The translations under genes and the position numbers were made by a program. From SHZL01 sp963784425 (GTDB lineage: Bacteria; Pseudomonadota; Gammaproteobacteria; Xanthomonadales; SZUA-36), in the NCBI GenBank assembly GCA_963784425.1, contig CAWARM010000013.1, positions 1 through 64,000 on the forward strand: a stretch of DNA of 64,000 bases, given 5' to 3'. Below are positions 44,164-53,009 of this stretch, in pieces (within the stretch, counting starts at the first letter, position 1; every line of letters begins with the position of its first letter). Below the pieces are notes generated by a model. That model was given only the letters and a program-made list of their open reading frames with translations. It was not told where the DNA came from and made no database searches.

Positions 44164-44793
44164 ATGAAGCGGCCACAGAAATTTTTCTGCACCTGCGTGC
44201 TTGCATGCGCTCAATTTCTTGGCCTGCAGGCTTTTGCAGGGGAAGTTCCGGCAGAGCCCACCACCAGTCCGGCCCCTGCCGCTGAGCAACAGTCTGCACA
44301 GGAGCAATCCGCAAAAGACCTGGCCATGCAACAGGTGCGCGCCGAACTGGAAAACACCGAGCACCGCTGGTATGGCTTGATCCGTGCCAGGTACAGCAAC
44401 TCCCAATTACTTTCCGTCGGTCTTGGGGCTATTTTCGTGGAGCAACCCAAAAGCGAAAATTGTGCAACCGGCTGCATGCTGCACGGCTGGCAATTTGCAG
44501 TGGAACCAGGCATCTATGGCCTGCAAGGCAGTGTGGGTTGGGGCAGGTTGGCCGGAGAGACCGGGCAGCTTAAGCATTTCATACCCACGGTGTATTACGC
44601 GTGGGCCTTCCGGGGTGTGGTGTTGCGCACCTGGGGTGACAGCCGGCCCACAGAGCCGGGTCAGACCTTTGCGGGTATCGAAGCCAGTTTTTCCATTTTG
44701 CGGATGAACTTCGCCGCGGGGGTCATGCACTCACTGTCTTCCCATTCCCCGGACGAGTGGCTCTATTCCGGCAGCGTAGGATGGGGGTTTTGA
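44164..44793 (+). CDS. Secreted or outer-membrane protein of unknown function
   Basis: 209 residues. A signal peptide (FCTCVLACAQFLGLQAFA) precedes an Ala/Gln/Glu/Pro-rich linker. The C-terminal 140 residues alternate polar and hydrophobic residues with many Gly and aromatic positions (LLSVGLGAIFV, VEPGIYGLQGSVGWG, WLYSGSVGWGF) and end in Phe, as in outer-membrane beta barrels. The end WLYSGSVGWGF and lack of a soluble-domain motif favour a small barrel. The next gene begins 5 bp downstream on the same strand and is also secreted, so the two may act together. Confidence 0.65.
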   Translation: MKRPQKFFCTCVLACAQFLGLQAFAGEVPAEPTTSPAPAAEQQSAQEQSAKDLAMQQVRAELENTEHRWYGLIRARYSNSQLLSVGLGAIFVEQPKSENCATGCMLHGWQFAVEPGIYGLQGSVGWGRLAGETGQLKHFIPTVYYAWAFRGVVLRTWGDSRPTEPGQTFAGIEASFSILRMNFAAGVMHSLSSHSPDEWLYSGSVGWGF

Positions 44794-44798
44794 AGGAC

Positions 44799-45761
44799 AT
44801 GCAAGCCCATTCTATTTGCTGGCTGGTCTTTATTGCTGCGCTGTTGGCGGGCTCTCCCCTGCACGCAATGGAAACCGACCAGTACTACGCCTGGGGCAAG
44901 CCCCTGGCTGACTCAGCCGATTATTTGAATGCCTGGGTCAAGTTGAACGTCCAGTCCGCCCTGGATGAAAGCGCTGAAAATGCAACAGGCGATTGTGAAG
45001 TCATGGCCGACGTCGTGCAGCACCGTATGCAACAGTCGATCTACCATGCCATCGAGATGTGGGCGATCACCAGTCCCCTGGTTGACCGCATTCCGCTCGG
45101 CCTCGAAGAGGATCGCGATTACCGCAAGCACTATCTTCTGGCCAAGACCATTCCGGTCGATACCGCACGCTGGCTAAACCCCAGCCCGACAGTGCAGGTG
45201 GATGGCATTCGCCTCGGTACCGACAAACTGGCGCATTTCATGTCGGAAGGCTGGTGGTACTACCGCTGGTGGAAAAAGCGCAAGGACAAATATTCTCCGG
45301 ATGAATTGCAGCGCAAGATGATTCGATTTGGAGTCAAGCTTGAATCGTCGGGACAGGGCTATTGGGTCACCGGTGTGTTCTCCCCCGCTGACCTGGAAGC
45401 CAACTACCAGGGATTTCTGTTTTATCACCACCTGTGCCATGGCGATAAGCCGCTGCTATACCAACAAGAGGGGCGCTGGTATTTCTCTGATGCATTTGAT
45501 TTCCGCAACTATGTAAACCCGGATTGGGACGAATCCTGGCGGCCCAATATCTTCAAGGAAATGCGTTGGAAGCGAATTCGCAAAACGGTAGCCACATACT
45601 GCCCGATGTTGCACACGCCCTGGGTAGAACAGCAGCGGGCGATGTACAAGGAGCGGGACACGCAATCGCCCTCGGAAAAAGTGCTCATGGACCTGGTGGC
45701 AAAAGGGAAGGTGCCGAATCCGGAAGACTTTGGCATCAGCTCGGTTTGTGGCGAGAACTAG
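44799..45761 (+). CDS. Secreted protein of unknown function
   Basis: 320 residues from ATG 44799; ATG 44781, overlapping the previous gene by 13 bp, is equally open. A signal peptide ends at SPLHA. The mature protein is rich in Trp, Tyr and basic residues (GTDKLAHFMSEGWWYYRWWKKRKDK split by several aromatic clusters). The HF/EGWWYYRW segment and DCEVMADVVQHRMQQ hint at an enzyme or binding domain, but I recognise no family. It follows the small barrel-like protein by 5 bp and a lipoprotein starts 24 bp later, forming a three-gene envelope cassette. Confidence 0.65.
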   Translation: MQAHSICWLVFIAALLAGSPLHAMETDQYYAWGKPLADSADYLNAWVKLNVQSALDESAENATGDCEVMADVVQHRMQQSIYHAIEMWAITSPLVDRIPLGLEEDRDYRKHYLLAKTIPVDTARWLNPSPTVQVDGIRLGTDKLAHFMSEGWWYYRWWKKRKDKYSPDELQRKMIRFGVKLESSGQGYWVTGVFSPADLEANYQGFLFYHHLCHGDKPLLYQQEGRWYFSDAFDFRNYVNPDWDESWRPNIFKEMRWKRIRKTVATYCPMLHTPWVEQQRAMYKERDTQSPSEKVLMDLVAKGKVPNPEDFGISSVCGEN

Positions 45762-45785
45762 GCAAACTTAAGCGTAGAGGTCATG

Positions 45786-46157
45786 ATGCGCCATTTCCTG
45801 CTTTCCCTGTTGATCTTGCATCTCGCCGCCTGTTCGTCCATGCAGCCAATCAGCGTGCAGAACGTTCAAAGCCAGGGCGAGGACAGCGGCCTGTATATTG
45901 GAGATGAGGTTGAAATTATCACCAACGACAGTGAAAAACTGGACTTTGCCGTAACGGATATCACCAACGAGGGGATAGGAGGCAAGTTTGGCTTGGTCCC
46001 CTACGCCCACATTCGCAGCCTCAAGGTAAAGCGGGCCGGGTCTTCCGGTGATTCTTCTCTAACGTGGCTGTGGGCAGCACTCGGTATTGTCGCGCTCGGG
46101 GCGATCATTGCTTCCGCTGATTCCGTGACCGTCTGCTCCCCAGGTCCCTGTCCATAA
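45786..46157 (+). CDS. Small lipoprotein with C-terminal membrane segment
   Basis: 123 residues from ATG 45786; ATG 45783 is adjacent but AGAGG is better spaced for 45786. The lipobox is LAAC after RHFLLSLLILH. A short beta domain (GDEVEIITNDSEKLDFAVTDITNEGIGG) is followed by a hydrophobic helix near the C-terminus (WLWAALGIVALGAIIASA) and a Cys/Pro end. It is the third gene of the 44164-46157 cassette. Function unknown. Confidence 0.65.
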   Translation: MRHFLLSLLILHLAACSSMQPISVQNVQSQGEDSGLYIGDEVEIITNDSEKLDFAVTDITNEGIGGKFGLVPYAHIRSLKVKRAGSSGDSSLTWLWAALGIVALGAIIASADSVTVCSPGPCP

Positions 46158-46184
46158 GCGCAGCCTGTTCGAACACAGATCCTC

Positions 46185-46222
46185 AAAAAAAAGGCCGAAC
46201 CCCTCGCACAAGAGATCCGGCC
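46185..46222 (-). terminator. Intrinsic terminator (minus strand)
   Basis: On the minus strand GGCCG (46222-46218) pairs with CGGCC (46197-46193) around a 20-base loop, followed by eight T (46192-46185). Placed 13 bp after the end of the minus-strand gene at 46235. Confidence 0.55.
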
Positions 46223-46234
46223 GTGGGCAAGGCC

Positions 46235-46894
46235 CTAAGAAGCCGCCACAAAAAAACAGTCTTCGACCACCTGGTAAATGGTGGTTGAGCCGCTCACCTC
46301 GTTCCCCACCAACAGCAATGGCTCGTGAATGGGTGATTCGCCGCGCTTTATGAACAGCAGGCCTTCGGGTCCAAGATCACCCGCACTGGCGTCTTCTGCG
46401 TCCACCAGGAAATCGCGGTTGTTGGTGTAACTCACGTAACGTGGCTCATCCGGGTCGGTTACATCGAAAATCATGACGCCACCGATGCGTTCGAGGCCAA
46501 CAAAGGCAAATTGCCGGCCCTGCAGCTTGCCGACCACCACGCCTTCCGGTTCCGGGCCCTTGCCATCGCTGCGATCATCAAAACTGCCGGTTTTATCATT
46601 CGTACTGTTGAAGTCATCCGGCAGGGCCAGGGCAGTCACCTGTTCGACCGTGCCGGCCAATACCGGACCCCTAGGATCGGAAATGTCGAGAACGTCGTCC
46701 GTCTTCGCATTCGCATTGATCACAAACAGTTGTTGTGACTTGTCATCGTACGCAACGATTTCCGCTGCGCCTTCGGCAAACACGCCGGTTTGATAGGTTC
46801 CGAGCTGCTCCAAACCGATGTTGACCGGCTGCTTGGCATGAGCGGAACCGGTGATGGCGACAATGGCCGTGGTGAGCAATTTACGCTTCAACAT
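46235..46894 (-). pseudogene. Shortened choice-of-anchor-I / LVIVD-type secreted protein
   Basis: 219 residues, with a signal peptide (AIVAITGSAHA). The N-terminal part (LEQLGTYQTGVFAEGAAEIVAYDDKS, VLDISDPRGPVLAGT) and the C-terminal part (GPEPEGVVVGKLQGRQFAFVGLERIGGVMIFDVTDP, LGPEGLLFIKRGES) both match the large choice-of-anchor-I beta-propeller family, whose members usually have some 450-600 residues. The middle blades are absent and the two ends are joined in frame near TVEQVTALALPDDFNSTNDK. I read this as an internal deletion leaving an open frame; a genuine short paralogue is possible. A terminator follows it. Confidence 0.6.
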
Positions 46895-47095
46895 GCTGAG
46901 GCTTCTCCGGGAATATCAGCTTTTTGTTGGTCTTGGGTGTACAAACTAGCTGCCGCCCGTTTAGGTTTGATGACACTGCTGTTGAAGTTTTGTGACAGTC
47001 CCGCCCGGAGGCGGAATCAAAGGCCAGGCGCACACCACTACCGCCAATCAAAGTGCAGTGGTGGATGGGGCGCCTGGTGGTCTGAGGGGTTTGGG

Positions 47096-48636
47096 CTATT
47101 GCGGGCAGGGATAAGGTTCGATCAGCGGCGGCAAGTCGGTTGAGGCATAGAATTCTTGCACGTCGGGGCTGCACACGAAGTCCGGGATAATTTGCACCGC
47201 GCGCATAAAGCCCCAACTGGAAATGAGATCATTGCGGCGGGACCAATCGAGTGTTTCCAGGGCCTCGTGGTTTGCACCGGCCACGGCCAGTAGCAGCGTC
47301 AAGTCGTAGGCTTCGATGAGCGCCGGGTTGTCGGCATTAACCCGCGAGCGTGGGTCCAACTCCTGCGCAATCTGGTACTCACGCTCAGCACCGGCAAAAT
47401 CGCCGAGGGAGACCAGTGCAGTTGCGTACCACTGGTGTGTGGTTGCGAATCCCGGGTTCAGTTCTATGGCCTGGCGCGCATACCCGACCCCTTGGCGCAG
47501 ATCGTTGGTGGTATTGATCAGTGCCGTTGCGGCCTCGATCGACTGCGGATCCAGCGCCAGGGCAGTTTCCGCCGCCTTGCGCGCATTGGAGAACGCTTCC
47601 GGCATCGGGAAGTCCGTGTAATCCGCCAGGATGGCCCAAGTCAATGCCTGGTAGGCATGGGCCCGGGCGAATGAGGGATCGATTTCTGCCGCTTTCTCAA
47701 ACAACCCGAGTGCCGTCTGCAGGGATTCCCCGGTGCGGATGTGCCATTGGCTCACCCCTTGGAGATAGTACTCGCAGGCCTCGAGATTGGTTGTGCCCGT
47801 GAGGTTCGAGTTCGCTGCAGCCGGCAGCAATTCTACCTTCATGGCAGCCGCAATGGCCTGGGCGATCTCGTCCTGGATGGCGAAGATGTTGGTCAGTTCG
47901 CGGTCATAAGTTTCCGACCACATATGAAAACTATTGCCGGCCTCTATCAGCTGGGCGGTGACCCGCACCTGGTTGCCTTCCTTGCGCACACTGCCTTCGA
48001 GTATGTGGTTGACGCCCAGTTCTTTGGCGATCTGCGCCACGCCGGCTTTGCTGCCCTTGTAGGTGAACGCCGAAGTGCGCGCCGTCACTTTCAGGCCCGG
48101 AATACGCGCCAGCGCGTTGAGGATTTCTTCAGCCACCCCATCGGAGAAATATTCATTCTGCGGATCGGCGCTCATGTTGACGAAGGGCAGCACGGCGATC
48201 GAGGGTCAGAGAACCATTTTCCAGCCCGGCCGCAACCTTTTGCGACGCTGCAACCGGAAAATGGTTCTCTGACCCCGTTTTGTCCGGCCCGGGCTTTTCG
48301 ACAAACCGGTCCACCAGCAATAGTGCAACGGCCACCACCAGGATACCAATGATGGCGCGGTCCAGCTTGCGGCCGGTTTGCGGGGTAATGGACTGGGTGC
48401 GGTCGATCTGGGATTCGCGCTTGATGCCCTCGGGCGTGACTTCAAATACCCAGGAGAAAATCAGCACCAGCGGCAGGCCGCGCAGCGGCCAGAAAGAACA
48501 CTTTCAGGATCCAGCCGGGCGCAGAGATCATCCCCAGAACGAAGTCCACCGCCTGCAACAGCACCCAGGCAGCGAGCGCATAGGCCACGCCCACGCGAAA
48601 CACGTTGCGGCGGCGGAGTTCCTGGAGCAAGCTCAT
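47096..48636 (-). pseudogene. Broken TPR regulator (membrane, TolB-like and TPR domains)
   Basis: Three fragments in different frames assemble into one family. 48636-48442 encodes MSLLQELRRRNVFRVGVAYALAAWV and a membrane helix; around 48474-48490 one extra base shifts the frame. A second fragment has FSWVFEVTPEG, TPQTGRKLDRAIIGILVVAVALLLVDRF. At 48203-48275 a 73-bp palindrome interrupts it; cutting it out exactly joins PGPDKT to SIAVLPFVNMSADPQNEYFSDG in frame. The last fragment (GTG 48193 to 47096) has the TolB-like region and TPR repeats. The family often regulates or senses; here the N-terminal half is dead unless repaired. The C-terminal fragment could still be translated. Confidence 0.85.
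48203..48275. mobile_element. 73-bp palindromic element inserted in the TPR regulator gene
   Basis: Perfect 20-bp inverted ends GGGTCAGAGAACCATTTTCC (48203-48222) and its complement (48256-48275). The 33-bp centre has no coding capacity. Its ends share GGGTCAGAG with the element at 62748-62820. On the minus strand it brings a TGA into the interrupted frame. No target duplication is visible. Confidence 0.85.
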
Positions 48637-48934
48637 GGGGACGGACACATGGACGGTTAGTCGAACCTGCAGTCAGCGGATCATGGGCCTCATTCTGACA
48701 GATTCTGGCAACCGAGCGGGAGCTTTACCCCACGGCACGTTTGGGGAAATCCGCTCAGCGCCTTCGCTTTTCCGGCTGGGGTGCTGTATAGTCCGCCCCA
48801 TCAGGTGCAATCGGTCATTCCTGATCCCTCGCGGTAACCTCTTTCGGCCAGCCTCGAATACCAATAAACAATTTCCGCCTGGACCGACCTGGGACATAAG
48901 TCACAGGCAGGCCGATTAACGAGCAATACATATT

Positions 48935-50287
48935 ATGTCTTTTAAAGAACTCGGCCTTTCGGCCGAACTCCTTCGTGCTGTCAGTGAACAAGGTTACAGC
49001 GAACCTACACCCGTACAGCGCCAGGCCATACCCATCATCCTGCAAGGCAAAGACCTGCTGGCAGGGGCACAAACCGGCACCGGAAAAACCGCAGGCTTTA
49101 CTCTGCCGATGCTACAACTGCTGAGCGACAAACCTTCGCTGTCAGCCAGGAACCGCCCGGTGCGTGCCCTGATCCTGGTGCCCACGCGCGAACTCGCGGC
49201 ACAGGTGGAGCAAAGTGTGCTGACCTATGGCAAACATTTGCCTTTGAAGTCAGCGGTGGTTTTTGGCGGAGTCAAAATCAATCCGCAGATCCAGAAGCTG
49301 CGCAATGGCGTGGATATCCTGGTGGCCACCCCGGGACGCCTGCTGGATCATGTCTCCCAGCGCACGGTGGACCTGAGCAAGGTTGAAATCCTGGTGCTGG
49401 ACGAAGCCGATCGCATGCTGGATATGGGCTTCATCCGTGACATCCGGAAGATCCTCGCTCTGCTGCCGCGCAAACGCCAGAACCTGTTGTTCTCTGCCAC
49501 CTACTCCGACGAAATGCGGAAGTTTTCTGAAACACTGCTGGAAGCGCCCGCGCACATTGAAGTCGCGCGCCGCAATACACCGGCCGAACTCGTCGAGCAG
49601 GTTATCCACATGGTGGATCGCGAACGCAAGCGCGAGTTGCTGTCCTTCATGGTGGGTTCGCAAAACTGGCGCCAGGCGCTGGTGTTTACCCGCACCAAGC
49701 ACGGCGCCAACCGCCTGTCGCAGCAACTGGAGCAGGATGGCATCAGCAGTTCAGCGATTCACGGCAACAAGAGCCAGGGTGCCCGCACCCGTGCACTCGC
49801 CGAATTCAAGAACGGTGATATCAGGGTACTGGTTGCAACCGATGTTGCGGCGCGCGGACTGGACATTGACCAGTTGCCGCACGTGGTGAACTACGACCTG
49901 CCCAACGTGCCCGAAGATTATGTGCATCGCATCGGTCGCACCGGTCGTGCCGGTAACGAAGGCCAGGCGGTATCGCTGGTGTGCATCGACGAGCACGAAT
50001 TGCTGGTCGAAATTGAACGCTTGCTCAAACGCGACCTGCCAAGGATGGTGATTCCGGGCTATGAACCTGACCCGTCCATCCGCGCCGAGCCCATCAAAAT
50101 GGGCGGAAATGGCCGGGGAGGCGGCCGCGGAAATGGCCAGCGAAATGGCGGCGGAAATGCCCCACGAAGCGATGGAAGCCGGCGCGCCCCGGTACGGAGT
50201 GGCCGCGCCAATCACGCCAAGCCGGCCAATGGCAATAGCGGACGGCGGCAGCGCCCTGCTGCAGCGGGATCATCCCGACGCGGCTGA
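48935..50287 (+). CDS. rhlE: DEAD-box RNA helicase RhlE
   Basis: 450 residues. The Q motif with [17 protein letters not shown], Walker [24 protein letters not shown] (FSATYSDEM), [18 protein letters not shown] and [10 protein letters not shown] are all present. The C-terminus is a Gly/Arg/Asn-rich RGG-type tail of about 75 residues, typical of RhlE-like helicases in ribosome assembly and RNA decay. It starts 35 bp after a small purine-rich stretch with no strong ribosome site and ends before a bidirectional terminator, sharing it with the convergent cold-shock gene. Confidence 0.95.
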   Translation: MSFKELGLSAELLRAVSEQGYSEPTPVQRQAIPIILQGKDLLAGAQTGTGKTAGFTLPMLQLLSDKPSLSARNRPVRALILVPTRELAAQVEQSVLTYGKHLPLKSAVVFGGVKINPQIQKLRNGVDILVATPGRLLDHVSQRTVDLSKVEILVLDEADRMLDMGFIRDIRKILALLPRKRQNLLFSATYSDEMRKFSETLLEAPAHIEVARRNTPAELVEQVIHMVDRERKRELLSFMVGSQNWRQALVFTRTKHGANRLSQQLEQDGISSSAIHGNKSQGARTRALAEFKNGDIRVLVATDVAARGLDIDQLPHVVNYDLPNVPEDYVHRIGRTGRAGNEGQAVSLVCIDEHELLVEIERLLKRDLPRMVIPGYEPDPSIRAEPIKMGGNGRGGGRGNGQRNGGGNAPRSDGSRRAPVRSGRANHAKPANGNSGRRQRPAAAGSSRRG

Positions 50288-50341
50288 TCTCCAGGCCGCG
50301 GGAGCATCATTCCCGCCAAGAACCCGGAAAAAACTCCGGGC

Positions 50342-50374
50342 AAAAAAAACCCCGCTCGAAAGCGGGGTTTTTTT
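50342..50374. terminator. Bidirectional intrinsic terminator
   Basis: A run of eight A, stem CCCCGCT / AGCGGGG with CGAA loop (50350-50367), then seven T. It serves rhlE on the plus strand and the cold-shock gene on the minus strand. Confidence 0.92.
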
Positions 50375-50397
50375 ACTAACCGTGGCTATAAAGCCTA

Positions 50398-50604
50398 TTA
50401 GCTGGCTGGCGTTACGTTGGTGGCTTGCAGACCCTTCGGGCCGTTTTCCACTTCGAAACTCACTGCCTGACCTTCTGCCAGGGATTTGAATCCGCCGGCC
50501 TGGATTGCAGAGAAATGTACGAATACATCAGCACTGCCATCAGAAGGAGCGATGAATCCAAAACCTTTGGAATCGTTAAACCACTTTACGGTACCTGTCG
50601 TCAT
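50398..50604 (-). CDS. Cold-shock protein (CspA family)
   Basis: 68 residues. RNP1 KGFGFI and RNP2 VFVHFSAI are both present in a complete cold-shock domain starting with [14 protein letters not shown]. These proteins bind single-stranded RNA and melt structure. AAGG about 10 bp before the ATG is the ribosome site. It converges with rhlE, sharing the terminator. Whether it is cold-induced cannot be judged; the upstream region could hold a long leader. Confidence 0.96.
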   Translation of the reverse strand: MTTGTVKWFNDSKGFGFIAPSDGSADVFVHFSAIQAGGFKSLAEGQAVSFEVENGPKGLQATNVTPAS

Positions 50605-50938
50605 TTTAAATTACCTTATAAAAAAGATTAAACACTGATTAATTGCAAATCTCATTACAGGTGATTTACAGGAGTTACCGATGTGGAGCTTCTGAGAGAC
50701 CTAGTAGACGTGCAACCAAACTTTATACACAGCGGATGTCATATAACTCGATATCGCCATACGAACCAACCACTGCTGGCCGCAAGAATACTCGTCCATG
50801 CCCGAAATAACAAGCTATTTCAGGCTTTTGCAGAAAATGGGCTGGAAATCTTCCGTACGCTAAAACACGCTGGGTGCTGTTTATCTTGACGCTATAACGT
50901 TAAAGCGCTATGTTGCCCCGATTTGGAGGACAGGCATT
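50605..50938. other. Intergenic region between divergent cold-shock and antitoxin genes
   Basis: 334 bp. The 50605-50700 part is AT-rich and should contain the minus-strand leader and promoter of the cold-shock gene, which I could not place. A 68-codon open frame at 50683-50889 has no ribosome site or family match and is not called. The right end (50886-50930) holds the antitoxin promoter and ribosome site. Confidence 0.6.
50886..50914 (+). promoter_or_regulatory. Promoter of the RelE-type TA pair
   Basis: TTGACG (50886-50891), 17-bp spacer, TATGTT (50909-50914). The spacer holds the palindrome TAACGTTA (50895-50902), and CGCTAT is repeated at 50890 and 50906; either may be the antitoxin operator. 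GGAGGA at 50925-50930 serves the ATG at 50939. Confidence 0.6.
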
Positions 50939-51175
50939 ATGAGTGAAGCAACGTCAAAGCGCGCCACGGTTTATTTTGAGCCGGCATTGCATCAAGCCGT
51001 TCGCCTGAAGGCTGCACACACAAACAAGTCCGTATCAGAGATTGTCAATGACGCTGTGCGCCTGGCGCTACGTGAAGACCAGGAGGATCTCGCTGCTTTC
51101 GAAGATCGCGTTGCAGAACCGGTGATTTCTTACGAAGCGCTGCTCAAGGATTTGAAGGCACATGGCAAGTTATGA
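50939..51175 (+). CDS. Ribbon-helix-helix antitoxin (RelB/CopG type)
   Basis: 78 residues with a strong GGAGGA ribosome site 8 bp upstream. The N-terminal half is a ribbon-helix-helix domain (KRATVYFEPALHQAVRLKAAHTNKSVSEIVNDAVRLAL) and the C-terminal half an acidic toxin-binding segment (EDLAAFEDRVAEPVISYEALLKDLKAHGKL). It overlaps the toxin gene by 14 bp, the usual coupling. Confidence 0.9.
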   Translation: MSEATSKRATVYFEPALHQAVRLKAAHTNKSVSEIVNDAVRLALREDQEDLAAFEDRVAEPVISYEALLKDLKAHGKL

Positions 51176-51425
51176 GCTGGTGTTCAGGAAGTCTGTGGCC
51201 AAAGACTTGCGAGCTCTCCCGAAGCAGGATGTTAAACGGATCATGCAGCGCATCCGCTCGCTTGCAGAAGACCCGCGCCCTGCAGGCTGCGAACGGTTGT
51301 CGAGCCAGCAGCGCTATCGTGTCCGGCAGGGTCTCTATCGAATCATCTACGAGATCAACGACGACAGGCTGATCGTGCTGGTTGTAAAAGTCGGGCATCG
51401 ACGTGAGGTCTATCGAAGCAGCTAA
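51162..51425 (+). CDS. relE: RelE/ParE-family toxin
   Basis: 87 residues. SYELVFRKSVAKDLRALPKQDVKRI, then QQRYRVRQGLYRIIYEINDDRLIVLVVKVGHRREVYR is the RelE pattern, with the C-terminal KVGHRREVYR holding the basic residues used for ribosome-dependent mRNA cleavage. It overlaps the antitoxin by 14 bp. Its stop overlaps the convergent acr3 stop by 4 bp, so there is no room for a terminator between them. Confidence 0.9.
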   Translation: MASYELVFRKSVAKDLRALPKQDVKRIMQRIRSLAEDPRPAGCERLSSQQRYRVRQGLYRIIYEINDDRLIVLVVKVGHRREVYRSS

Positions 51426-52492
51426 GCGTTTGTCTCCGCGCCATCGGAGTTGCCGGCCTCATACCAGCCCCGACTGCGGTTCACGAGCCACACCACCGAC
51501 AGCATCACCGGCACTTCCACCAATACGCCCACCACGGTCGCCAGGGCTGCCCCTGACTCCAGGCCGAACAAGCTGATAGCGGCCGCTACCGCCAGCTCAA
51601 AGAAGTTGCTCGCGCCGATAAGGGCAGCGGGTGCGGCTATGCAATGGGCCACACCCAGCTTGCGGCTCAACAGGTAGGCCAGCCCGGAGTTGAAATACAC
51701 CTGCACGAGGATAGGCACAGCCAGCAATAAGATAGTGAGCGGCTGGTCGATGATTTGCTGCCCCTGGAAGCCGAACAGCAGCACCAACGTGACCAGCAGC
51801 GCGCTCAGTGAGACGGGGTGCAGGCGATCCTGCACGCGGGTAAGTCGCGCCTTGCCGCCGCCGGATCGCAACAAATAGCGGCGCCACAGACTGGCGATGA
51901 TCACCGGCAGGACGATGTACAGCACCACCGACAGGACCAGGGTTTCCCAGGGAACACTGATCGCCGAAATGCCCAACAGCAGGGCGACGATCGGTGCGAA
52001 GGCGAACACCATGATGACGTCGTTCAGGGCTACTTGTGACAGGGTGAAGCCCGGATGGCCGGCCGAGAGGTTACTCCACACGAACACCATGGCGGTGCAG
52101 GGTGCGGCCGCCAGCAGGATCAGCCCGGCAATGTAGCTGTCGAGCTGCCCGGCCGGCAGCCAGGGAGCAAACAGGTTACGGATGAACAACCACCCCAGCA
52201 GGGCCATGGAAAAGGGCTTGACCGCCCAGTTCACGAACAGCGTAATCCCCACCCCTTTCCAGTGCTGCCGGACTTCCTGCAAGGAACGAAAATCGATCTT
52301 CAGCAGCATCGGCAGAATCATCAGCCAGATCAGCACCGCCACCGGCAGGTTGACGCGGAACAATTCCATCCGCCCCAGCGCAGCAAACGGACTGGGGATC
52401 ACCTGGCCGAGAGCTACTCCCACTACAATACACAACAACACCCACAGGCTCAGGTAGCGTTCAAAGAAGGGCATGCGCTGAGTCGCGCTCAT
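51422..52492 (-). CDS. acr3: Arsenite efflux permease Acr3
   Basis: 356 residues, about ten transmembrane helices. Acr3 exports arsenite with proton motive force. The conserved LLAAAPCTAMVFVWS carries the essential Cys, and KPFSMALLGWLF and ASNFFELAVAAAISLFG are typical. It starts 4 bp inside the arsC stop (ATGA overlap), so arsC and acr3 are co-translated on the minus strand. No arsR is seen next to them. Confidence 0.95.
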   Translation of the reverse strand: MSATQRMPFFERYLSLWVLLCIVVGVALGQVIPSPFAALGRMELFRVNLPVAVLIWLMILPMLLKIDFRSLQEVRQHWKGVGITLFVNWAVKPFSMALLGWLFIRNLFAPWLPAGQLDSYIAGLILLAAAPCTAMVFVWSNLSAGHPGFTLSQVALNDVIMVFAFAPIVALLLGISAISVPWETLVLSVVLYIVLPVIIASLWRRYLLRSGGGKARLTRVQDRLHPVSLSALLVTLVLLFGFQGQQIIDQPLTILLLAVPILVQVYFNSGLAYLLSRKLGVAHCIAAPAALIGASNFFELAVAAAISLFGLESGAALATVVGVLVEVPVMLSVVWLVNRSRGWYEAGNSDGAETNA

Positions 52493-52914
52493 ACCTTTGT
52501 CTCCAGGCGAAATTCGTGCAATAAGCCAAGCACACGATTCTTAACCTCGTCACGCGTGGCGCGGAACTGGCGCATGATGTCCTCCTCGGTGCCGGTGGCT
52601 TTGGCCGGATCGGACAAGGGCCAGTGAATTTTGCGTTTGCCGGGCGGCAGCACCGGGCAGACTTCATCCGCGTGTCCGCACACCGTCACCACGAGGTCTG
52701 CCGCATCCAGCATGGCCGGCGTGACCACGGTGGACTGCTGGCCAGAAATGTCGACACCTGCCTCAGCCATTACGGCAATGGCGCGGGGATTCTTGCCGTG
52801 CGCTTCAATGCCGGCTGATTCTACCTGCAGGTTCTCAACCGCAAGGTGGCGGGTCCATCCCTCTGCCATCTGCGAGCGGCAGGAGTTTCCGGTGCACAGG
52901 AACAGGATGTTCAT
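52489..52914 (-). CDS. arsC: Arsenate reductase (low-molecular-weight phosphatase type)
   Basis: 141 residues, thioredoxin-coupled ArsC. The P-loop CTGNSCRS has the nucleophile Cys7; resolving cysteines are Cys79 and Cys86 in VCGHADEVCP, matching the Cys triad of the pI258-type enzyme. It converts arsenate to arsenite, which the downstream Acr3 exports. Upstream is a 36-residue-scale gap to the glycine-zipper gene holding one tiny Cys-bearing frame. Confidence 0.95.
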   Translation of the reverse strand: MNILFLCTGNSCRSQMAEGWTRHLAVENLQVESAGIEAHGKNPRAIAVMAEAGVDISGQQSTVVTPAMLDAADLVVTVCGHADEVCPVLPPGKRKIHWPLSDPAKATGTEEDIMRQFRATRDEVKNRVLGLLHEFRLETKV

Positions 52915-52949
52915 CCAGGATTACCCCACAGTTTGATCGATCGCCCACG

Positions 52950-53009
52950 TTATTCAGCGAATGTTTCCGTTTCGTGACAGCCGCATTGTGCGGCTGCCCC
53001 GGCATCCAT
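52950..53009 (-). other. Possible 19-codon Cys-containing reading frame before arsC
   Basis: ATG 53009 to TAA 52950, encoding MDAGAAAQCGCHETETFAE, with GAG about 7 bp upstream. The CGC-H cluster recalls metal-binding ends of ArsR-type regulators, so it may be the residue of a lost arsR or a small peptide. Evidence is thin. Confidence 0.2.

Noticed and set aside
50683..50889. 68-codon frame upstream of the RelB-type antitoxin
   Set aside because: No ribosome site or recognisable family; it lies where the cold-shock leader and antitoxin promoter are expected.
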